From Thiomonas bhubaneswarensis (GTDB lineage: Bacteria; Pseudomonadota; Gammaproteobacteria; Burkholderiales; Burkholderiaceae_C), in NCBI RefSeq assembly GCF_001418255.1, contig NZ_LIPV01000001.1:310001-374000 (forward strand): DNA of 64,000 nucleotides, given 5' to 3'. A model generated the notes under the pieces. The model was not told the origin of the DNA and did no database searches. It worked only from the letters and a program-made list of their open reading frames with translations. Position numbers and translations under genes: made by a program. Numbering within the stretch: the first letter of the stretch is position 1; each line of letters starts with the position of its first letter. Shown one piece after another: positions 35,231-44,858 of the stretch.

Positions 35231-36505
35231 TCACTCCACCACCGGATTAAAGATGCGCAGGTATTCCTGGAACTCGGCGTAGTCCTTGAACACGAAGTAG
35301 TTGCGCGCCTTGGCCATCATCGCCTTGTCGGGGAACACCAGCGGGCTGTCGGCCACCGCCGGGTCTTTGATGACGTCGCGGATATAGGCCTGCGCCGCGG
35401 GAACGGGGCAGATGTAGTTGACGTAGTCTTCCACCAGACCGGCGATCTCCGGGGTGTAGTAGAAGTTCATCCATTCGAGGGCCGATAGCGGGTTCTTCGC
35501 CCCCTGCGGGATGAACATGTTGTCGTGCCAGTACATAGCCCCTTCCTTGGGGATGATGAACTTCAGGTCTTTGTAGCCCTGGGTGTTGGCCTGGTAGATA
35601 TCGCCCGACCAGGCCATCGAAATCCAGGTGTCGCCGCTTTCCAGCGCCTTGATATAGCTCTGGTCGTAATACTGCCGCACCAGCCCGTCCTTGCGCTGCT
35701 GCATCAGTTCCTTGGCGGCTTTCTTCCAGTCGTCCACCGTGGCCTTGGCAGGGTCGATGCCGAGCTTGAGCAGGCCGAAGTCGCCGTACTGCGTGGGGTT
35801 CTTGAACATGCCCACATGCCCCTTGAAGGCAGGGTCCCAGAGGTCGGCCACCGAGGTGATCTCGCGCTTGGTCAGCTTGGGGTTGTAGCCTATGCCGGTG
35901 AAGCCCGACTGCCACACCGTGGTGTAGGTGTTGTGTGGGTCATAGACCGGGTTGAGGATGCTCGGGTCGGCGTTCTTCCAGACGTTGGGCAGCTTCTCCT
36001 TCCACAGCGGAATCGCCCAGCCCTGCTGCAGCAGTTCGGTGAACTGGTAGCTGTCGTTGGTCATCACCGCGATGTCGTAGCCGATGGGCTCGCCGGCCTT
36101 GAGCAGCGGGGCGATCTTGGCGAAAAACTCGGGGTTGGACTGGATGGGCTCCAGGTACTTCACCGCGATGCCGGTCTGTTTGCTGAACATCTCCAGCGTG
36201 GGGTGCTTGCCCGCCTTGGTCACGTCGATGTAGAGCGGCCAGTTGGCAAACACCAGCTCTTTGGTGGGCTTCTGTGCCTTCCACCAGGCTTCCCACTGCG
36301 CCGGGCTGCGCTTGGTCCATGCGGCCTGCGCCACGCCGGGCAGGCCCAGAGCGCCCGCGCCCAGCAGGCCCGCTGCGGCGAGCAGAAAGTTGCGCCGGCT
36401 CTGCATCGCCGGGCTCTGCGACAGTCGCGGCTGGGTGAGGCCGCGCAGCAAGGCCGCGGGCAGGCCACGCAGGTCGGGAGGATCGTCGTCAGGATGGTGC
36501 GTCAT
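35231..36505 (-). CDS. potD: Polyamine ABC transporter substrate-binding protein, PotD-like
   Basis: This 424-residue protein has a cytoplasmic-like leader of about 40 residues, then a twin-arginine-type signal (QSRRNFLLAAAGLLGAGALG) and a type II binding fold. Family marks are VFANWPLYIDVT, GYDIAVMTNDSYQF and a W-rich ligand site (TWISMAWSGDIYQA, FIPQGAKNPLSA). It is longer than most PotD proteins because of the N-terminal leader. The ATG at 36505 overlaps the potA stop (ATGA). Confidence 0.88.
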   Translation of the reverse strand: MTHHPDDDPPDLRGLPAALLRGLTQPRLSQSPAMQSRRNFLLAAAGLLGAGALGLPGVAQAAWTKRSPAQWEAWWKAQKPTKELVFANWPLYIDVTKAGKHPTLEMFSKQTGIAVKYLEPIQSNPEFFAKIAPLLKAGEPIGYDIAVMTNDSYQFTELLQQGWAIPLWKEKLPNVWKNADPSILNPVYDPHNTYTTVWQSGFTGIGYNPKLTKREITSVADLWDPAFKGHVGMFKNPTQYGDFGLLKLGIDPAKATVDDWKKAAKELMQQRKDGLVRQYYDQSYIKALESGDTWISMAWSGDIYQANTQGYKDLKFIIPKEGAMYWHDNMFIPQGAKNPLSALEWMNFYYTPEIAGLVEDYVNYICPVPAAQAYIRDVIKDPAVADSPLVFPDKAMMAKARNYFVFKDYAEFQEYLRIFNPVVE

Positions 36506-37734
36506 GTTCTGGCTCCAGGAGTGTGAGGCTGGGGGGGTTCGACCATGAACGTGTGGTGTGGCTGCCAGCCCAGCCGCACCGCATCGCCGCATCGCGGGTA
36601 CAAGCCCGCGCCGAGGTTCTGCGCCACCACGGTGAAGCGCGCGCCGCCTTCCACCGCGATGCTGTATTGATGGCTCACGCCGATATAGGTCACCAGCTCG
36701 ACTTGACCACGCAGACCGTTCCAGCCGGAGGGCAGCTCGGCGTCGGGCGAGTGCAGCACAATCTTCTCCGGCCTCACCCCGACCTGCACCGCCGCATCGG
36801 CCCGATCTTCGCCAGCCGCGCAGGGCCGCGCCAGTAGCTCGGTGCCGTCGTGTAGACGCACCCGCAGCAGGCCGCCTTCGCTGCCCACGAGTCGACCGTC
36901 GAGCAGATTGGAGGCGCCAAGGAAGGTGGCGACGAAGGCGTTGTCCGGCTGATCGTACACCGCGTGCGGTTCGCCCACCTGCATCACCCGCCCACCGGAC
37001 ATCACCGCCAACCGGTCGGACATCACCATCGCCTCCTCCTGGTCGTGGGTCACGAACAGAAACGTGATGCCGACCTCGGACTGGATGCGCTTGAGCTCGA
37101 TCTGCATCTGTTTGCGCAGCTTCATGTCCAGCGCTCCGAGCGGCTCGTCGAGCAGCAACAGGCGCGGGCGGTTGACCAGTGCCCGCGCCAGCGCCACCCG
37201 CTGCTGCTGGCCGCCGGAGAGCTGCGCCGGGCGGCGCTTTTCGTGGCCCGTGAGCGCCACGAGTTCGAGCATTTCGGCCACACGGCGGCGTATCTCCGCG
37301 GCGTCCGCGCCGCGACGGCGCAGACCGAAGGCCACGTTCTCGAACACGTCCAGATGCGGGAACAGCGCGTACGACTGGAACACCGTGTTGATCGGGCGGC
37401 GATGCGCGGGAAGTTGGGTGATGTCGGTGCCGCCCAGCACGATGCGCCCGGCCTCGGGCAGATCGAAGCCGCCCACCATGTTCAGCGTGGTGGTCTTGCC
37501 TCCGCCCGAAGGGCCGAGCAGGCTGAAGAACTCACCCGCGCCGATATGCAGCGAGACGTCATCGACCACGCGGTTGCCACCATAGGTCTTGCTCACCCGC
37601 TCGATGCGCAGATCGCCTTCGGGCACGCCCACGGCGCCAGGATCCGCCCCAAGGGCACTGCCTTGCGCGGAGATGGATGCGTCGGTCAACAGCACCGAGC
37701 GCGGAGCCAGTGTGTGCAACATGCGGTCGATCAT
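36502..37734 (-). CDS. potA: Spermidine/putrescine ABC transporter ATP-binding protein, PotA-like
   Basis: This 410-residue ATPase has Walker A GPSGGGKTT, the Q-loop segment INTVFQSYALFPHLDVFENV, signature LSGGQQQR and Walker B RLLLLDEPLGALD, then a C-terminal TOBE domain from about residue 320. About 45 residues precede the ATPase domain, more than usual. I chose the ATG at 37734 (MIDRMLHT); an ATG at 37723 is equally possible. It is the first gene of the four-gene potADBC operon. Confidence 0.9.
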   Translation of the reverse strand: MIDRMLHTLAPRSVLLTDASISAQGSALGADPGAVGVPEGDLRIERVSKTYGGNRVVDDVSLHIGAGEFFSLLGPSGGGKTTTLNMVGGFDLPEAGRIVLGGTDITQLPAHRRPINTVFQSYALFPHLDVFENVAFGLRRRGADAAEIRRRVAEMLELVALTGHEKRRPAQLSGGQQQRVALARALVNRPRLLLLDEPLGALDMKLRKQMQIELKRIQSEVGITFLFVTHDQEEAMVMSDRLAVMSGGRVMQVGEPHAVYDQPDNAFVATFLGASNLLDGRLVGSEGGLLRVRLHDGTELLARPCAAGEDRADAAVQVGVRPEKIVLHSPDAELPSGWNGLRGQVELVTYIGVSHQYSIAVEGGARFTVVAQNLGAGLYPRCGDAVRLGWQPHHTFMVEPPQPHTPGART

Positions 37735-37844
37735 AGGGCGGCCCCGGGTCGCCGTGATGTAAGAAAGATGCTGATCCGTAACACTTTGCGGCGCCGCACC
37801 ACAATGGCCGGAAGCACAAGGCAAAGCCCTGCGATGGTGCAGCG

Positions 37845-39155
37845 TCAAGCTTCGTGTTGGGGCACGGTTCTGCGGCTTGCCGCGTATTCCGCCAGTTGCA
37901 GTGCGGCCAGTTGCTCGGCGGCGGTGTCACCCAACGCCGCGCACAGCACTGGATCGGCCAGCAACGCCTGTGCCGCGGCCCTGAGATCGGAGGGTAATGG
38001 GGGCGCGCTGGCCGCGGCCAGCGCGTTCTCGGCAAGATCGGCGGCGCAGGCTGGAGGAGGTTCGAGCGCGCGGTCGATGCCGTCCAGCCCGGCCGCGATC
38101 AGCCCAGCCAGCGCCAGATACGGATTGGCCGCGGCATCGGGCAAGCGCCACTCGAAGCGGCCCATCAGGGTGCGCACGAGCGCGGTGCGGTTGTTCGGGC
38201 CATGCGCCGCCACGCTGGGTGCCCAGGTGCTGCCCGATTGGCTGTGCGTGGCGCCCAGCCGCACATAGCTGGCGGCAATAGGCGCGGCCAGGGCGCAAAG
38301 CCCGGGCGTGTGCGCCAGCACCCCGGCGACGAAGTGCCGACCCAGCGCGGACAGTTCACCCTCACTCGGCACCGCATCGAACACCGGCTGCTCGCCTTGC
38401 CACAGTGAAACGTGGAAATGCAGGCCGCTGCCGGGCTGATCAGCGAGAGGCTTGGGATGGGTAGAGAACACCGCGCCATGGCGCTCGGCCGCTGCATGTG
38501 CGGCGAGCTTGAACAGCATCAGCCGGTCGGCACTGACCAGCGCCTCGGCGTGAAGAAAATTGATTTCGTATTGGCCGTTGGCGTCTTCGTGGTCGATCTG
38601 CAGCACCGTCAGGCCACAGGCTTCGAGCCATTCACGCAGGGTGTGCAGCAGCGGCCACTGGCGCAGCAGGCTGTGCAAGTCATACGAAGGTTTGGCGAGG
38701 CGGTCGCGCTCGTCGAATGGAACGAGACCCTCCATACCCGGTTGGAGCAGAAAGAACTCGGGCTCGATGCCGACCTGCAGCGTCCAGCCGCGGTCGGCCA
38801 GGCGCGCCGTGGCGCGGCGCAGTATCTGTCGGGGGCAAGCGTCGAAGGGCTCCGCATCGACGAAGCCGTCACCGACGATGCGCGCCACTCCCGCAAGCCA
38901 GGGCAACGGTTGCAAGGTCGTGGCGTCGCCGCGGGCGTAGTACTCGCTGCGCGGCCCTGTGCGGGGCAGCCCGGTGCCGACGATGGACGGCCCGGCGAAG
39001 CCCGCGCCGTTGCGCAGCACGGTGCCCAACTGGTGCAGCGGCACCAGCTTGCCCTTGGCCTCGCCCATCAGGTCGGTGAACTGCACCAGCAGGGTGTGGA
39101 TGCCCTGCTCGGCCAGCGACTCGGCGATGGACGAGACGGCGGGTTGACCCTCCAT
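37845..39155 (-). CDS. Glutamine-synthetase-family ligase (GlnT-like)
   Basis: This 436-residue ligase belongs to the type I/III glutamine-synthetase superfamily. Active-site features are present: QVGIEPEFFLL and DANGQYEINF for metal-binding glutamates, GSGLHFHVSLW for the catalytic histidine region, GPNNRTALVR and FEWRLPDAAANPY. It differs clearly from the PuuA encoded at 49689 and is closer to GlnT/gamma-glutamylmethylamide-synthetase-like proteins. It would join glutamate to an amine, so it may extend the range of amines handled. It lies 10 bases after gabT; an earlier TTG start would overlap that gene. Confidence 0.82.
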   Translation of the reverse strand: MEGQPAVSSIAESLAEQGIHTLLVQFTDLMGEAKGKLVPLHQLGTVLRNGAGFAGPSIVGTGLPRTGPRSEYYARGDATTLQPLPWLAGVARIVGDGFVDAEPFDACPRQILRRATARLADRGWTLQVGIEPEFFLLQPGMEGLVPFDERDRLAKPSYDLHSLLRQWPLLHTLREWLEACGLTVLQIDHEDANGQYEINFLHAEALVSADRLMLFKLAAHAAAERHGAVFSTHPKPLADQPGSGLHFHVSLWQGEQPVFDAVPSEGELSALGRHFVAGVLAHTPGLCALAAPIAASYVRLGATHSQSGSTWAPSVAAHGPNNRTALVRTLMGRFEWRLPDAAANPYLALAGLIAAGLDGIDRALEPPPACAADLAENALAAASAPPLPSDLRAAAQALLADPVLCAALGDTAAEQLAALQLAEYAASRRTVPQHEA

Positions 39156-39165
39156 CGCGATACCG

Positions 39166-40455
39166 TCAGAGCTTGGCCGCAAGCAGCGAGGCGTCGAGGA
39201 TGTCCAACGCCTCGGCGAACACGGCCTCGGTGATGGTCAGCGGAAACAGGAAGCGCACCACGTTGTAGTCCACGCCGCAGGTCAGCAGGATGAGGTGGCG
39301 TTTGAGCGCCTCGGCCTGCACGCGCTTGGTGAAGTCGGCGTCGGGCTTGCCCGTGGCCGGGTCGTTGAACTGCACCGCCACCATGGCGCCCAGACCGCGC
39401 ACGTCGGCGATCTGCTTGACGTCGCCACGGCGCGCGTTCAGCCGGGCCTTGAGCTTGTCGCCGAGCTTCTGCCCGCGCGCTGGCAACTGCTCGTCTCGCA
39501 TGACCTCGATTACCGCATGCGCGGCGGCGACGGCCAGCGGGTTGCCGGCATAGGTGCCGCCCAGACCGCCGGGGGCGGGTGCGTCCATGATCTCGGCCCG
39601 GCCGGTCACCGCCGACAGCGGCGTGCCCGCGGCCAGCGATTTGGCGATGGTCATGAGGTCGGGCAGCACGCCGGTCTGCTCGAAGAAGTGCTCCATGGCA
39701 AAGAGCTTGCCGGTACGGCCGAATCCGGTCTGCACCTCATCGGCGATGAGCACGATGCCGTGCTGGTCGCACAGCTCGCGCAGCCACTTCACCGCCTCCG
39801 CGGAAATGACGTTGAAACCGCCTTCGCCCTGGATGGGTTCGAAGATGATGGCGGCCACGCGCGCGGGTTCGATGTCGGCCTTGAAGATGTGCTCCACGGC
39901 CTTCTTCACCTCGGCCAGCGGCACGCCTTCTGCGGGGAAGGGCGCATGGTAGATCTCGGGCGGGAAGGGGCCGAAGTCGGCCTTGTACGGCTGCACCTTG
40001 CCGGTCAGCGACACGGCGAACAGGCTGCGGCCGTGAAACGCGCCGCCAAAAGCGATCACGCCGCCGCGCTTGGTATGGGCGCGGGCGATCTTCACCGCGT
40101 TTTCCACGGCTTCTGCGCCAGTGGAGAACAGCGCGGTCTTCTTGGCATGGGTGCCGGGCGTGAGGGTGTTGAGCTGCTCGGCCAGGGCCACGTAGCTTTC
40201 ATACGGCACGACCTGATAGCAGGTGTGGGTGAAGCGTTGTAACTGCGTCTCGATGGCGGCGACGATCCTGGGATGGCGATGGCCGACGTTGAGCACGGCG
40301 ATGCCCCCAGCGAAGTCGATGTAGCGCTGGCCTTCGACATCCCAGAGCTCTGCGCCCTCGGCGCGGTCGGCATAGAAGCCGGCCATCACGCCCACGCCGC
40401 GCGGGGTGGCAGCGGCGCGGCGGGCTTGCAGTTGTTCATTGAGTGAGTGGTTCAT
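39166..40455 (-). CDS. gabT: 4-aminobutyrate aminotransferase
   Basis: This 429-residue class III PLP enzyme converts GABA and 2-oxoglutarate to succinic semialdehyde and glutamate, the step after PuuD. Family marks are FAGGIAVLNVGHRHP, STGAEAVENAVKIAR, FEPIQGEGGF, IADEVQTGFGRTGKLFA and the PLP lysine in MTIAKSLAAG. The ATG at 40455 has GGAGA upstream. It sits between the aldehyde dehydrogenase and the GlnT-like ligase. A dedicated succinic-semialdehyde dehydrogenase gene is not in the window. Confidence 0.95.
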   Translation of the reverse strand: MNHSLNEQLQARRAAATPRGVGVMAGFYADRAEGAELWDVEGQRYIDFAGGIAVLNVGHRHPRIVAAIETQLQRFTHTCYQVVPYESYVALAEQLNTLTPGTHAKKTALFSTGAEAVENAVKIARAHTKRGGVIAFGGAFHGRSLFAVSLTGKVQPYKADFGPFPPEIYHAPFPAEGVPLAEVKKAVEHIFKADIEPARVAAIIFEPIQGEGGFNVISAEAVKWLRELCDQHGIVLIADEVQTGFGRTGKLFAMEHFFEQTGVLPDLMTIAKSLAAGTPLSAVTGRAEIMDAPAPGGLGGTYAGNPLAVAAAHAVIEVMRDEQLPARGQKLGDKLKARLNARRGDVKQIADVRGLGAMVAVQFNDPATGKPDADFTKRVQAEALKRHLILLTCGVDYNVVRFLFPLTITEAVFAEALDILDASLLAAKL

Positions 40456-40478
40456 GGTGGGTTCTCCGTAGGCCGGAA

Positions 40479-41990
40479 TCATTTCGCGTCGATGCGAATC
40501 CAGGTGGTCTTGAGTTCGGTGTATTTGTCGAAGGCGTGCAGCGACTTGTCGCGGCCGTTGCCCGACTGCTTCACGCCGCCGAAGGGCACGGTGATGTCGT
40601 CCTCGTCATACTGGTTGACGTGCACCGTGCCTGCCTGCAGCGCCCGCGACACGCGCACCGCGCGGTCGATATTGCGCGACCATACGCCCGCGTGCAGGCC
40701 ATAGGCGCTGTCGTTGGCCAGGGCAATGGCTTCCTCTTCCGTCTTGAAGCGGATGACCGAAAGCACCGGGCCGAAGATCTCCTCACGGGCGATTTTCATG
40801 CTGTTCTTCACCCCGTCGAACACGGTGGGCGCCACGTACTGGCCGCCGGTCTCCTGCAGCGCGCGGCAGCCTCCGGCCACGCACTTCGCCCCTTCGTCGA
40901 TGCCGGCCTGGATGTAGCCCAGCACGGTCTGCGTCTGGGTTTCGTCCACCAGCGCGCCGAGCACGGTCGAAGCATCGAGCGGGTCGGCCGGGTGGTATTG
41001 CGGGGTGAGCGCGGCGAGTTTCTCGACAAACGCATCGGCGATGCTCTCTTGCACCAGCAGGCGCGAAGGCGCGTTGCAGCTCTCGCCCTGGTTGTAGAAC
41101 ATGCTGCCGATGGCCGTGCTGGCGGCGCGATCGAGATCGTCGAAATCGGCGAACACGATGTTGGCCGACTTGCCGCCAAGTTCGTTGTACACGCGCTTGA
41201 GGTTGCTGCGGCTGGCGTACTCCAGCATGCGCCGCCCGGTTCGGGTGGAGCCGGTGAAGCCGATCGCATCGACATCCATGTGCAGCGCCAGCGCTTCGCC
41301 AGCCTCGTGGCCGAAGCCGGGCACCACGTTGAACACGCCTTCGGGCAGACCGGCTTCGAGCGCCAGCTCGGCCAGGCGCAGCGCGGTGAGCGGCGATTTT
41401 TCCGAGGGTTTGAGCACCACGCTGTTGCCCGCGGCAAGTGCCGGGCCCAGCTTCCACGAGGCCATGAGCATCGGGTAATTCCAGGGCACGATGGCGCCGA
41501 CCACGCCCATGGCTTCGCGGGTGACCAGGGCAAGGGCGCTGCTGCCGGTGGGGGCGATCTCGTCGTAGATCTTGTCCACCGCCTCGCCATACCACTGGAT
41601 GCAACGGGCGGCGGCCACCACATCGGTGGACAGGCTGTTCTTGATGGGCTTGCCCATGTCGAGGGTTTCGAGCAGGGCGAGTTCGTCACGCGCGTCGCGC
41701 ATGGCCTCGGCAAAGGCCACCAGCACCTTCTTGCGCGCCGCAGGCGGCTGGCCGGCCCAGCGGCGATCGGCGAAGGCGGCGCGGGCGCTGGCCACGGCAC
41801 GGTTGATGTCGGCCGCCTTGCCTCGGGCGACGCGCGCGATCACCTTGCCGTCGATGGGAGAAATGCAGTCGAACAGACTGCCGTCGGCGGCGTTCCAGCG
41901 GCGGCCGTCGATCACCATGCGACCATCGATGCCACGCTGGATCAGGTCGGCCGCGTGTTGATGCCAGATGCGGTTGAAGTTCTCGGTCAT
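40479..41990 (-). CDS. puuC: Gamma-glutamyl-gamma-aminobutyraldehyde dehydrogenase
   Basis: This 503-residue aldehyde dehydrogenase has the NAD-binding loop GFTGSTRTGRRMLEYA, the general-base motif LELGGKS (here NELGGKSANIVF), the catalytic cysteine C305 in NQGESCNAPSRL and EIFGPVLSV. With PuuB and PuuD it oxidises the gamma-glutamyl aminoaldehyde in the putrescine pathway; PuuC-type enzymes accept several omega-amino aldehydes and could also take succinic semialdehyde. It is 23 bases upstream of gabT. The name rests on neighbourhood as well as family. Confidence 0.88.
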   Translation of the reverse strand: MTENFNRIWHQHAADLIQRGIDGRMVIDGRRWNAADGSLFDCISPIDGKVIARVARGKAADINRAVASARAAFADRRWAGQPPAARKKVLVAFAEAMRDARDELALLETLDMGKPIKNSLSTDVVAAARCIQWYGEAVDKIYDEIAPTGSSALALVTREAMGVVGAIVPWNYPMLMASWKLGPALAAGNSVVLKPSEKSPLTALRLAELALEAGLPEGVFNVVPGFGHEAGEALALHMDVDAIGFTGSTRTGRRMLEYASRSNLKRVYNELGGKSANIVFADFDDLDRAASTAIGSMFYNQGESCNAPSRLLVQESIADAFVEKLAALTPQYHPADPLDASTVLGALVDETQTQTVLGYIQAGIDEGAKCVAGGCRALQETGGQYVAPTVFDGVKNSMKIAREEIFGPVLSVIRFKTEEEAIALANDSAYGLHAGVWSRNIDRAVRVSRALQAGTVHVNQYDEDDITVPFGGVKQSGNGRDKSLHAFDKYTELKTTWIRIDAK

Positions 41991-42012
41991 GCGAATCTCC
42001 TGGGTGAGGGAT

Positions 42013-42387
42013 TTAGGTCTCGTTCTTTTTCTGTAGCGCCATGATGGCGTAGTGCTTGCGCACCCGGGTGTGGTTTTCCCAGACGCCGCTGAATCCACCG
42101 GGCACGACGAAGGCGTCTCCGGCGTGAAAAGACTGCGCTGTGCCGTCGTCTGCGGTGAGGGTCATGCGCCCTTCGAGCAGCACGCAGAACTCTTCTTCAT
42201 GCGGGTCGTAAAGCACCCGCCAGGCGCCGGGTTCGCCCTGCCAGATGCCTGCGGAGAACTGGCCGGTGGGGTCGGTGTAGTGATTCCAGGCCTGTTGCTG
42301 CGGGTTGCCGCGAAGGATGCGGCCTTCGGTCGGCGAGAAGGCTTCGGGCGCCACCCCGGTCGTTGTGAAGGCGATGGGGTGGGGCAT
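42013..42387 (-). CDS. Cupin-domain protein (cupin_3/DUF861 type)
   Basis: This 124-residue protein is a single cupin barrel. The metal-site region reads VLYDPHEEEFCVLLEG, and the second cupin motif is FHAGDAFVVPGGFSGVWEN. Such short cupins are common beside polyamine and ureide catabolic genes, often without a defined role. I chose the ATG at 42387 (MPHPIAF), which begins the conserved domain. It is expressed in the direction of puuC and gabT, 22 bases upstream of puuC. Confidence 0.85.
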   Translation of the reverse strand: MPHPIAFTTTGVAPEAFSPTEGRILRGNPQQQAWNHYTDPTGQFSAGIWQGEPGAWRVLYDPHEEEFCVLLEGRMTLTADDGTAQSFHAGDAFVVPGGFSGVWENHTRVRKHYAIMALQKKNET

Positions 42388-42412
42388 GATGGGTTCGAGG
42401 GGGAAACGAATC

Positions 42413-42437
42413 GGCGGCAGGCAAGGCGCCCGCCGCC
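42413..42437 (-). terminator. Hairpin after the porin gene
   Basis: A ten-pair stem (GGCGGCAGGC with GCCCGCCGCC, one wobble) with loop AAGGC follows the porin stop at 42450. There is no clear T-run, so it may be a weak terminator or a stabilising stem. Confidence 0.4.
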
Positions 42438-42449
42438 GCAAAACACAGA

Positions 42450-43886
42450 TCAGAAGCTCACGACCACGGAAGCGGCGAGCAGGTTGTTGCTCTTCTTGTA
42501 TGTGCCGTCAGACACGTTGTAGAAGGTGGCGAGGTTGGCACGGTCGTAGCGGTACTCCATCTTCAGCGTGGTCGATTCGGTGAGCAGGTAATTCCAGCCC
42601 AGCGACAGGGCAAAGCGATTGGCGCCCTTGTTCGGGTCGGTGATGGTCCAGGCACCGGCCACCGGGTCGTACGTGTAACCCGGGCCAAAGCCATTGATGC
42701 CGTTGAAGGCGCTACCGCCGAGAGCGTCGACAGAGCTTGACGCGTTCATATACCCGCCTGGCAGGCCGCCGCCGTTGCTGCTGTTGTTGAGGTAATCGGC
42801 GCGTGCGAAGCCGAGGAAGCGCGGGGTGAAGTTGTAGGTCAGCATGCCCGAGGCGCCCCACCACTTGGCCTTGCCGCCGTTGTAGGCCGCACCGGTCTGC
42901 TGGCCGTAGCCCAACTGGCCGTAATAGCCCCAGTCGCCCTGGGTCAGGTAGCCGTCCACCTCGAACATCTGCGCGGTGGAAGTGCCGGTGGGGAACAGCG
43001 GGGTGGTGCCGTCGGCAGCCACGTTGCTGTTAGGCAGCTTGCCCACCATGCCCCAGAAGCCGATGTCGGCATTGTCGTAGCCCGGCGGGGTGTAGTCGGC
43101 GCGGAACACCACGGCGGGGGCGCGGCCACCGTCTCCGCCGTAGTAGTAGCGGGGCGAGTTCATGTTCGCCACCATGGCCTTCCATTCCCAGTTGCCCACG
43201 GACTGATCCAGGCCAACGCCGGTATAAGTCAGCAATTCGGTGAAATCGAACAGCAGGTTGTGGGTGATTGGCTTGGTCTGGTTATCCCAAACGGATTCGT
43301 AGCCCTCCCAGTCGGGAATCTGACCGGCGATCAGCTTGGTGTCGTTGTTCAGCGGAATCGCCACCGAGGCCTCGTTCACGATGGAGTTGCCGTTCATGTT
43401 CACCCCGTTGCCACGGTCGGGCGCCAGAGTCAGGTTCCACATCACACCGCCAGCGGTCTCTTTCTGGAACTGGATGTAGGCGCCGCCGAAGTAGGAATTG
43501 TCGTAGTTGTAGAGCGAATAGGCGCCGGGGTCCCCGTTCGAACGATTCAGAAAGACGAAGGAACTGGCCTGCTGATCCTGGTTGTAGACGTAGGCCGGAG
43601 CGATCATGCCGCTGACCTTCAGGCCTTTGAAGCCGGAGGATTCGGTCTCTTGCTTGATGCCCGACACTTGCACATCGGCATGGTTGGCGGTTTGGGTGGC
43701 CTCGTCGGTGGCCTTCTGGTTGTCGGTGATCTGCGTCTGCTGCGCCTTGACCTGCGCTTCGAGCTGCTGCACCTTGGCCTTGAGGGCCTGCAGCTCGTTG
43801 AGGATGTCGGCGTTGGTGTCGGCATGCGCCAGCGGAGCCAGCCCCATGCTGGCCGCCAGCACGGTGAGTTTGAACTTGTTCATCAT
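42450..43886 (-). CDS. Outer-membrane porin (DUF3138-like)
   Basis: This 478-residue protein has a signal peptide (about residues 1-22), a coiled-coil stretch of about 40 residues rich in Lys, Gln and Glu (LQALKAKVQQLEAQVKAQQ), and then a long series of amphipathic strands with aromatic girdles ending in AASVVVSF, the usual terminal phenylalanine for BAM recognition. The length and coiled-coil start match the DUF3138 porin family. Its place between two Pot systems suggests it lets polyamines through the outer membrane; that is inference. Confidence 0.8.
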   Translation of the reverse strand: MMNKFKLTVLAASMGLAPLAHADTNADILNELQALKAKVQQLEAQVKAQQTQITDNQKATDEATQTANHADVQVSGIKQETESSGFKGLKVSGMIAPAYVYNQDQQASSFVFLNRSNGDPGAYSLYNYDNSYFGGAYIQFQKETAGGVMWNLTLAPDRGNGVNMNGNSIVNEASVAIPLNNDTKLIAGQIPDWEGYESVWDNQTKPITHNLLFDFTELLTYTGVGLDQSVGNWEWKAMVANMNSPRYYYGGDGGRAPAVVFRADYTPPGYDNADIGFWGMVGKLPNSNVAADGTTPLFPTGTSTAQMFEVDGYLTQGDWGYYGQLGYGQQTGAAYNGGKAKWWGASGMLTYNFTPRFLGFARADYLNNSSNGGGLPGGYMNASSSVDALGGSAFNGINGFGPGYTYDPVAGAWTITDPNKGANRFALSLGWNYLLTESTTLKMEYRYDRANLATFYNVSDGTYKKSNNLLAASVVVSF

Positions 43887-43967
43887 GGTGAGCCTCCAGG
43901 TTTTGTTGATTTGACAGGTTGAGGGTGTTGCACTTGCTCAGGGAAAAAAGCGTTCATCCGGCGCGGC

Positions 43968-44858
43968 TCATCGCCCCTCCGCGGTCATGAAGCCGACACC
44001 GAATTCCTTGGGCTGTTGCGGCTCGGCATCCAGCCGCAGAGCCTGCGCCGCCTGCTTCGCCCGCAGCCGTTCACGCCGCGCCATCAGCAGACTGCTCACC
44101 GCCACGGCGATGATGACCAGATACACGGTGATGGCCCCGACCACATTGATGGTGGGGCTCAGCCCCAGGCGGGCGCGCGAGAAGATGACGACCGGCAGCG
44201 TGGTGCTGCCCGGACCGGAGAGAAAGGCCGAAATCACCACCTCGTCGAGCGAGAGCGAGAACGCCAGCAGCCAGGCGGAAATGAGCGCCTGCGAAATGGA
44301 TGGCAGGGTGACGAGCATGAACACCTGGAAGGGGCGCGCGCCCAGGTCCATCGCCGCCTCCTCGATGGAGCGATCCATTTCCTTGAGGCGCGACTGGATG
44401 ACCACCGCGGCATAGGAAATGGCCATGACGGTGTGGCCGATGTAGATGGTGAAAAAACCCTTCTGCGGAAAGCCCAGCGCCTTCTGCACGGTGACGAAGA
44501 ACAGCAGCAGCGCCAGGGCGATGACCACGGTGGGCATGACCAGCGGAATGTTGATCATGAAGTTCAGCAGACCCTTGCCCGCGAAGTGCCGATAGCGCAC
44601 CAGCGCGAACGCCGCCAGCGTGCCCAGCAGCACCGACGTGGTGGCCGTGGCCAGCGCCACCTTGAGCGACAGGATCAGGCCGCTGATGACCTCCTGATCG
44701 TGCACCACGGCGCCATACCACTTCAGCGTCCACCCGCCCCAGATGGTGACCATGCGCGAGTCGTTGAACGAGTACACCACCAGCACCACGATGGGCAGGT
44801 AGAGGAACAGGTAGACCAGGATCATCCAGGTCAGTGGCAGCACGGCGTTCTTTTTCAT
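43968..44858 (-). CDS. potI: Putrescine-type ABC permease, PotI-like
   Basis: This 296-residue permease has six hydrophobic segments, the coupling loop EAAMDLGARPFQVFMLVTLPSI and the typical SLDEVVISAFLSGPGSTTLP block. It is the second permease of the PotFGHI importer. The ATG at 44858 overlaps the potH stop (ATGA). The C-terminus carries about 30 extra hydrophilic residues compared with E. coli PotI. Confidence 0.93.
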   Translation of the reverse strand: MKKNAVLPLTWMILVYLFLYLPIVVLVVYSFNDSRMVTIWGGWTLKWYGAVVHDQEVISGLILSLKVALATATTSVLLGTLAAFALVRYRHFAGKGLLNFMINIPLVMPTVVIALALLLFFVTVQKALGFPQKGFFTIYIGHTVMAISYAAVVIQSRLKEMDRSIEEAAMDLGARPFQVFMLVTLPSISQALISAWLLAFSLSLDEVVISAFLSGPGSTTLPVVIFSRARLGLSPTINVVGAITVYLVIIAVAVSSLLMARRERLRAKQAAQALRLDAEPQQPKEFGVGFMTAEGR

